Positions 10,206-12,987 of a stretch of 12,987 nt of DNA are shown here, in pieces. The stretch is from Smittium culicis (taxonomy: Eukaryota; Kickxellomycota; Harpellomycetes; Harpellales; Legeriomycetaceae), in the NCBI GenBank assembly GCA_001970855.1, contig LSSN01003652.1, forward strand, positions 1 to 12,987, given 5' to 3'. Made by a program: the position numbers and the translations under genes. Under the pieces are notes generated by a model. The model worked only from the letters and a program-made list of their open reading frames with translations. It did no database searches and was not told the origin of the DNA. The first letter of the stretch is position 1. Each line of letters begins with the position of its first letter.

Positions 10206-10743
10206 TTATTTCTGCATGTATTGATGCATTCCAACGGCTTTAGACAAATCTTCTTGTTCGGGATTAGATTCAAGTCTCAATTCTACAATAAAAGGATAAA
10301 AGTAAAAGGTTTATTGTTTATTCAGGAAGCTTTAAAAAGAATAATGTTACTGATTAGTTGGATAATGCTCGCTTGAGTTTTGAAATTTAGGATATCGAGT
10401 TTGGCGTCGAGGATACGCTTCATGTCGTAATCAGGCTTCGTCTGCAAGATCTTTGAGATGTCAAGCTCATCTTTATTCCTCTCTTCCTGAACGGAGGAAA
10501 TCGTCTCTGTGAGGATTCCTTCGACCGCAGCCTCAACAGTGTTCTCGGAATTCGGGACTTTCAGCTCCAAAGTATCGATCGTGTCTCTATCAACAACCCT
10601 ATTACCTCACACACAAAAACATAAAATTATATTATACAATATATACAGATTCTACAAGTTTAAAAGAAAATGCTTTACATTTTCTTTCGCGCAGTTCTGA
10701 GGGCTTCCAACCTCTCTTTCCTCTTCTTCGACTCGATCTCCAT
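10206..10743 (-). CDS. CWF18: Cwf18/CCDC12-family spliceosome protein, 3 exons
   Basis: A small nuclear protein of the Cdc5/Prp19-associated spliceosome, known as Cwf18 in fission yeast and CCDC12 in humans. Exons on the minus strand are 10743-10679, 10598-10351 and 10282-10206, giving 129 aa. That is near the length I recall for fission yeast Cwf18 and shorter than human CCDC12. The basic N-terminus (KKRKERLEALR, about 6-16) aligns with human RRKERLKALR. The signature LDISKILQTKPDYDMKRILD (67-86) matches the human block VDLANLAPRKPDWDLKRDV. TQASIIQLIK plus the exon 3 sequence LRLESNPEQEDLSKAV matches TQRAIAELIRERLKGQEDSLASAV. The middle is acidic and variable. The start is the first ATG before that N-terminus. 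It is divergent from RPL43 and convergent with ADE4. To my recollection budding yeast lacks a clear ortholog. Exon boundaries are inferred by homology and splice signals. Confidence 0.86.
10283..10350 (-). other. CWF18 intron 2 (68 bp)
   Basis: Read on the minus strand it begins GTAACA (10350) and ends TTGTAG (10283), splitting a Lys codon (A|AA). Without splicing the frame stops at TGA 10324-10322 after NIILFKAS. With splicing it gains the conserved C-terminal block, which is the main reason for calling this intron. Confidence 0.8.
10599..10678 (-). other. CWF18 intron 1 (80 bp)
   Basis: Read on the minus strand it begins GTAAAG (10678) and ends AATAG (10599), splitting a Met codon (AT|G). 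The unspliced frame would hit stops in the intron. Joining links the basic N-terminal helix to VVDRDTIDT and on to the conserved core. Confidence 0.78.
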
Positions 10744-11094
10744 AAAGTTTTATTTGATTATAGTGCTATTGTTATTCGGAAGGTCGTTTTTTATCAAATC
10801 GACTATATATATATTTAAATGCCTTATAGTTGTATGCTTTTAATTTTTTTTGGAACAGATAAACTGGGGGAAATTTTAGAGATTGATTTCAAGCAGTGAA
10901 TAATAAGTGCTAGTTTAGTTTGTAGTATTGTTTATTTTCGCTGTACACTTAGATGTGCATTTATTTAGACGAAATATTTCTTCTTTTCTCAGTGATTTGC
11001 AAAGAAATATGAAATATTTGAAATTAACAGAAAATAGCTGTAATTTTATTTAATATATTTGGACCTATCAAATTAGTGCGTAAATTCCAAACTA

Positions 11095-11118
11095 TGATTG
11101 AGACCTTAATCTCAATCA
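11095..11118. repeat. 9-bp perfect inverted repeat, 6-base loop
   Basis: TGATTGAGA (11095-11103), loop CCTTAA, then TCTCAATCA (11110-11118). It abuts a CCAATTGG palindrome. A paired protein-binding site is possible but not shown. Confidence 0.6.
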
Positions 11119-11126
11119 CCAATTGG
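11119..11126. promoter_or_regulatory. CCAATTGG palindrome (CCAAT both strands)
   Basis: This is the same core as the palindrome upstream of ADE4, here about 380 bp from the CWF18 start and 400 bp from the RPL43 start. It could bind a Hap/NF-Y-type complex in either orientation. The call rests on the motif only. Confidence 0.3.
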
Positions 11127-11460
11127 AAAATTTAAAAATAATTAACCCAATAAAATATCAGTATAAACACTTGTAAGATAAATTATGGAAAAAGTTAAGA
11201 GTGGACAACAAATGAATGAATGCATAAATAAGAATAAGCAATCTATTGGCTATTTAGGATAGTAGAAAAATGGCCATACAGAAAATAAAAAATCGTGGAT
11301 TCGACTGAAAATGTGAAATAAAAAAAAAGAGATTCCATTCAGCAAGTAGAGTACTCAAATAAAACATAATTAAGGATATATCTAAAAAAAATTTTCCCAA
11401 TAGCTAGCCTAAAAAAAAAAAAAGCAATCAAACTTTATTTGCAAAATTAAATAGTAGTTA

Positions 11461-11486
11461 GTATTTCCTTCTTTTCGTTTTTTATT
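11461..11486 (+). promoter_or_regulatory. pyrimidine tract before RPL43
   Basis: A C/T-rich stretch (core TTTCCTTCTTTTCGTTTTTT) about 40-65 bp before the RPL43 ATG. Pyrimidine tracts near the transcription start are common in ribosomal protein genes. I cannot define the start site itself. Confidence 0.3.
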
Positions 11487-11525
11487 ATACTTAGTTACCG
11501 GTAGAATAAAAATAAAACATAAAAA

Positions 11526-12229
11526 ATGGTAAGCTCACCCTCCCATATATACACTAACTTTATATTCTCAATATACGCGATACTATATCTTTTTTGAAAT
11601 CGAGTTAAATATTATGGCTATCATTTCGAATCCATATTATTTTACATGAACTACAATCAATGAATCTATTGCATAATACCACGAATCCAATTCAAATCAA
11701 TCAGTGAACCAGCATTTCAAAATTTATTACTCGGGCTTAATATTAAATGCCCTATATAATAAATCATTTCCTCATACTTCAACATTAAAAATTATTTATC
11801 CGCATCTAAAAATATACATGTTGAGGCATATATGTATTCAAAATAATGGATTCGAATTGCTTGACCGATAATTATTCTATAATATAGAACCCAAAAATAT
11901 TCCGGTTATAATGTCATAACATAAACTAAATTATATTTATATTGCTTTGATAGACCAAAAGAACAAAGAAAGTCGGAATTTCCGGAAAGTATGGTGTCCG
12001 TTATGGTTCATCCCTCCGTAAACAAGTTAAAAAGATGGAAATCACCCAACACGCCACATACACTTGCTCCTTCTGCGGTAAAGACGCCGTAAAGAGAACT
12101 TCCGTCGGTATCTGGAAATGCAAAGGCTGCAGAAAAGTCTTGGCTGGTGGTGCTTGGACCGTATCTACCCCTGCCGCTTCTGCTGTTAGATCTACCATCC
12201 GTCGTCTCCGTGAAGTCTTGGAACAATAA
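11526..12229 (+). CDS. RPL43: 60S ribosomal protein eL43 (L37Ae), 2 exons
   Basis: A small zinc-binding protein of the large cytosolic ribosomal subunit. Exon 1 is only the start codon (11526-11528) and exon 2 is 11954-12229, giving [20 protein letters not shown] and on to LREVLEQ, 92 aa, the usual family length. The zinc ribbon is C39-x2-C42 (CSFCG) and C57-x2-C60 (CKGC). The family motifs AGGAWTVST (65-73) and RSTIRRLRE (80-88) are intact. The start was chosen because the conserved TKRTKKVG follows a 3' splice site with no ATG in frame, and AAAAAATGGTAAGC upstream offers an ATG directly followed by a 5' splice site, with A at -3. Budding yeast RPL43 genes also have an intron at the very start of the frame. 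The stop is TAA. Confidence 0.95.
11529..11953 (+). other. RPL43 intron (425 bp)
   Basis: It begins GTAAGC directly after the ATG and ends TTTGATAG. AAACTAAA at 11923-11930 is a good branch candidate, its A about 24 bases before the 3' end; ACTAAC near 11552 is too close to the 5' site to serve. The intron is three to six times longer than the other five in the window. I looked for C/D-box signs of a snoRNA (RTGATGA with CTGA) and a tRNA and saw none convincing. Confidence 0.85.
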
Positions 12230-12411
12230 TCACTTTATTTATTTTGTACTTTGTTTCAACATATATCACCCAACAAATACCTCTTTCTTTCAACATTTTT
12301 TTATCTAAAAAATATAAGAAGCCACCCTTTTATAGTAAATAAAATATAATACAGCTAATCCCACCTATTTGCCCCATTCACCTTAATTTTAAACACGTAA
12401 TTTACTTTAAA
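12230..12411. other. RPL43 3' flank
   Basis: AT-rich sequence with pyrimidine-rich patches after the TAA, presumably holding the 3' untranslated region. No gene is visible. Confidence 0.5.
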
Positions 12412-12483
12412 AACTCTCTCTTCTCTAAGCTTTTTTTTTAGATTTATCCAATAAAAAAGCTTTAAATTTTAAGAGTATTAACG
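12412..12483. repeat. repeat copy A (diverged)
   Basis: It shares the layout of the later copies: AACTCTCTCTTCTCTAAGC, a T run, CCAAT (12448-12452), then AAATTTTAAGAGTATTAA. It has many differences from copies B and D, so it is the oldest member of the cluster. Confidence 0.75.
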
Positions 12484-12517
12484 AGAAATTGAACATAAAA
12501 ATCAAAACTGGAATCAA

Positions 12518-12660
12518 AACTCTCTCTCTTCCCTAAGCTTTTTTTCTGGAATTAGCCAATAAAAACGCTTGAAATTTTTAAGAGTATTAAGATTAATCGA
12601 AGTCAAAAATAGTTCGACGATTCAGAAAAGTAAGTGTCTAATACTACTTAAACACATAAC
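12518..12660. repeat. repeat copy B (143 bp)
   Basis: Begins AACTCTCTCTCTTCCC and ends AACACATAAC. It matches copy D base for base, 192 bp further on, except T at 12593 against G at 12785. It contains a CCAAT at 12556-12560 and an AAGCTT followed by a T run. The open frame that crosses it is an artefact of the repeat. Confidence 0.92.
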
Positions 12661-12709
12661 CTCTCTCTCTTCCCTAAGCTTTTTTTCTGGAAGAAGCCAA
12701 TCAAAATTA
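12661..12709. repeat. repeat copy C (truncated)
   Basis: Repeats only the first part of the unit (CT run, TTCCCTAAGC, T run, CTGG), then diverges, ending after CCAATCAAAATTA. The CCAAT is at 12697-12701. B plus C form a 192-bp compound unit. Confidence 0.85.
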
Positions 12710-12852
12710 AACTCTCTCTCTTCCCTAAGCTTTTTTTCTGGAATTAGCCAATAAAAACGCTTGAAATTTTTAAGAGTATTAAGAGTAATCGAAGTCAAAA
12801 ATAGTTCGACGATTCAGAAAAGTAAGTGTCTAATACTACTTAAACACATAAC
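12710..12852. repeat. repeat copy D (143 bp)
   Basis: Near-identical to copy B with a single base difference, so the duplication (or a gene conversion) is recent. The CCAAT is at 12748-12752. Confidence 0.92.
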
Positions 12853-12987
12853 TATATACACTATTTATATACTTAAACCAAACCAAACCCACCCTCTACT
12901 CCCGAAGGAATTGCATTAAGATTGCGATAATTGAAAGATCACTTTTCACAAAGTTAACTTTTCTCTTACGCAGTCAAAGATAATCAA
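12853..12987. other. right-end flank, possible promoter of a gene beyond the window
   Basis: Contains TATATACACTATTTATATAC, then short AAACC direct repeats (about 12875-12890) and a pyrimidine-rich patch (CCCACCCTCTACTCCC). That combination would suit a promoter or leader of a gene to the right, but no coding start is visible. Confidence 0.25.

Larger units (their letters stand above)
10744..11525. promoter_or_regulatory. divergent CWF18-RPL43 intergenic region
   Basis: A 782-bp spacer between two genes transcribed away from each other, so it should hold both promoters. No gene or tRNA is visible in it. An alternating AT run at about 10803-10813 could serve as a TATA-like sequence for CWF18. 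A 9-bp inverted repeat with an adjacent CCAATTGG lies near the middle (11095-11126), an ATTGG (reverse CCAAT) is near 11243, and a pyrimidine tract precedes RPL43. Confidence 0.55.

Noticed and set aside
10028..10273. 81-codon minus-strand open frame after ADE4
   Set aside because: It overlaps CWF18 exon 3 in a different frame. The spliced Cwf18 frame has family conservation and this one has none.
11529..11953. snoRNA hidden in the long RPL43 intron
   Set aside because: No convincing C/D or H/ACA box arrangement was seen. The TTCGAATCC-like pieces lack a matching A box for a tRNA.
12001..12226. Minus-strand open frames opposite RPL43
   Set aside because: They are shadows of the eL43 coding sequence on the other strand.
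12569..12754. 61-codon plus-strand open frame in the repeat cluster
   Set aside because: Its Ser/Leu-rich sequence is a direct product of the CTCTCT-containing repeats and it contains the same segment twice.

Overview
The window looks like nuclear DNA from a fungus with very AT-rich intergenic sequence and several short spliceosomal introns. Three genes are well supported. All sit in the right-hand 5 kb: an ADE4-type amidophosphoribosyltransferase (+, four exons, 511 aa), a Cwf18/CCDC12-type spliceosome protein (-, three exons, 129 aa) and ribosomal protein eL43 (+, two exons, 92 aa). The sequence does not settle the phylum. The proteins fit fungi, and a CTG codon stands where Ade4 proteins have a conserved Leu, which argues against a CTG-Ser yeast. 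ADE4 ends in TGA, and the other two genes end in TAA, so stop codons are read normally.

Region by region: positions 1 to about 5400 have no gene I can support and are extremely AT-rich. Single 60-base samples counted by hand gave about 13-15% GC before 4 kb and about 22% near 4.5-4.7 kb. From 5.4 to 8.1 kb GC rises to about 30%, and the region carries perfect inverted repeats and a stretch (6752-7621, +) that reads like a decayed protein gene. ADE4 occupies 8108-10005. It converges with CWF18 (10743 down to 10206), leaving 200 bp between them. A 782-bp divergent spacer separates CWF18 from RPL43 (11526-12229). Downstream of RPL43 lies a tandem repeat cluster (12412-12852) with two 143-bp copies that differ at one base.

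The three genes are housekeeping functions (purine synthesis, pre-mRNA splicing, translation) and do not form a pathway. A loose common thread is CCAAT sequence: a palindromic AACCAATTGGTT upstream of ADE4, a CCAATTGG between CWF18 and RPL43, and one CCAAT in each of the four repeat copies after RPL43. I found no tRNA, rRNA, CRISPR array or intact mobile element, and no clear previously undescribed system. The most interesting leads are the AT-rich gene desert, the decayed reading frame beside it, and the very recent repeat duplication.
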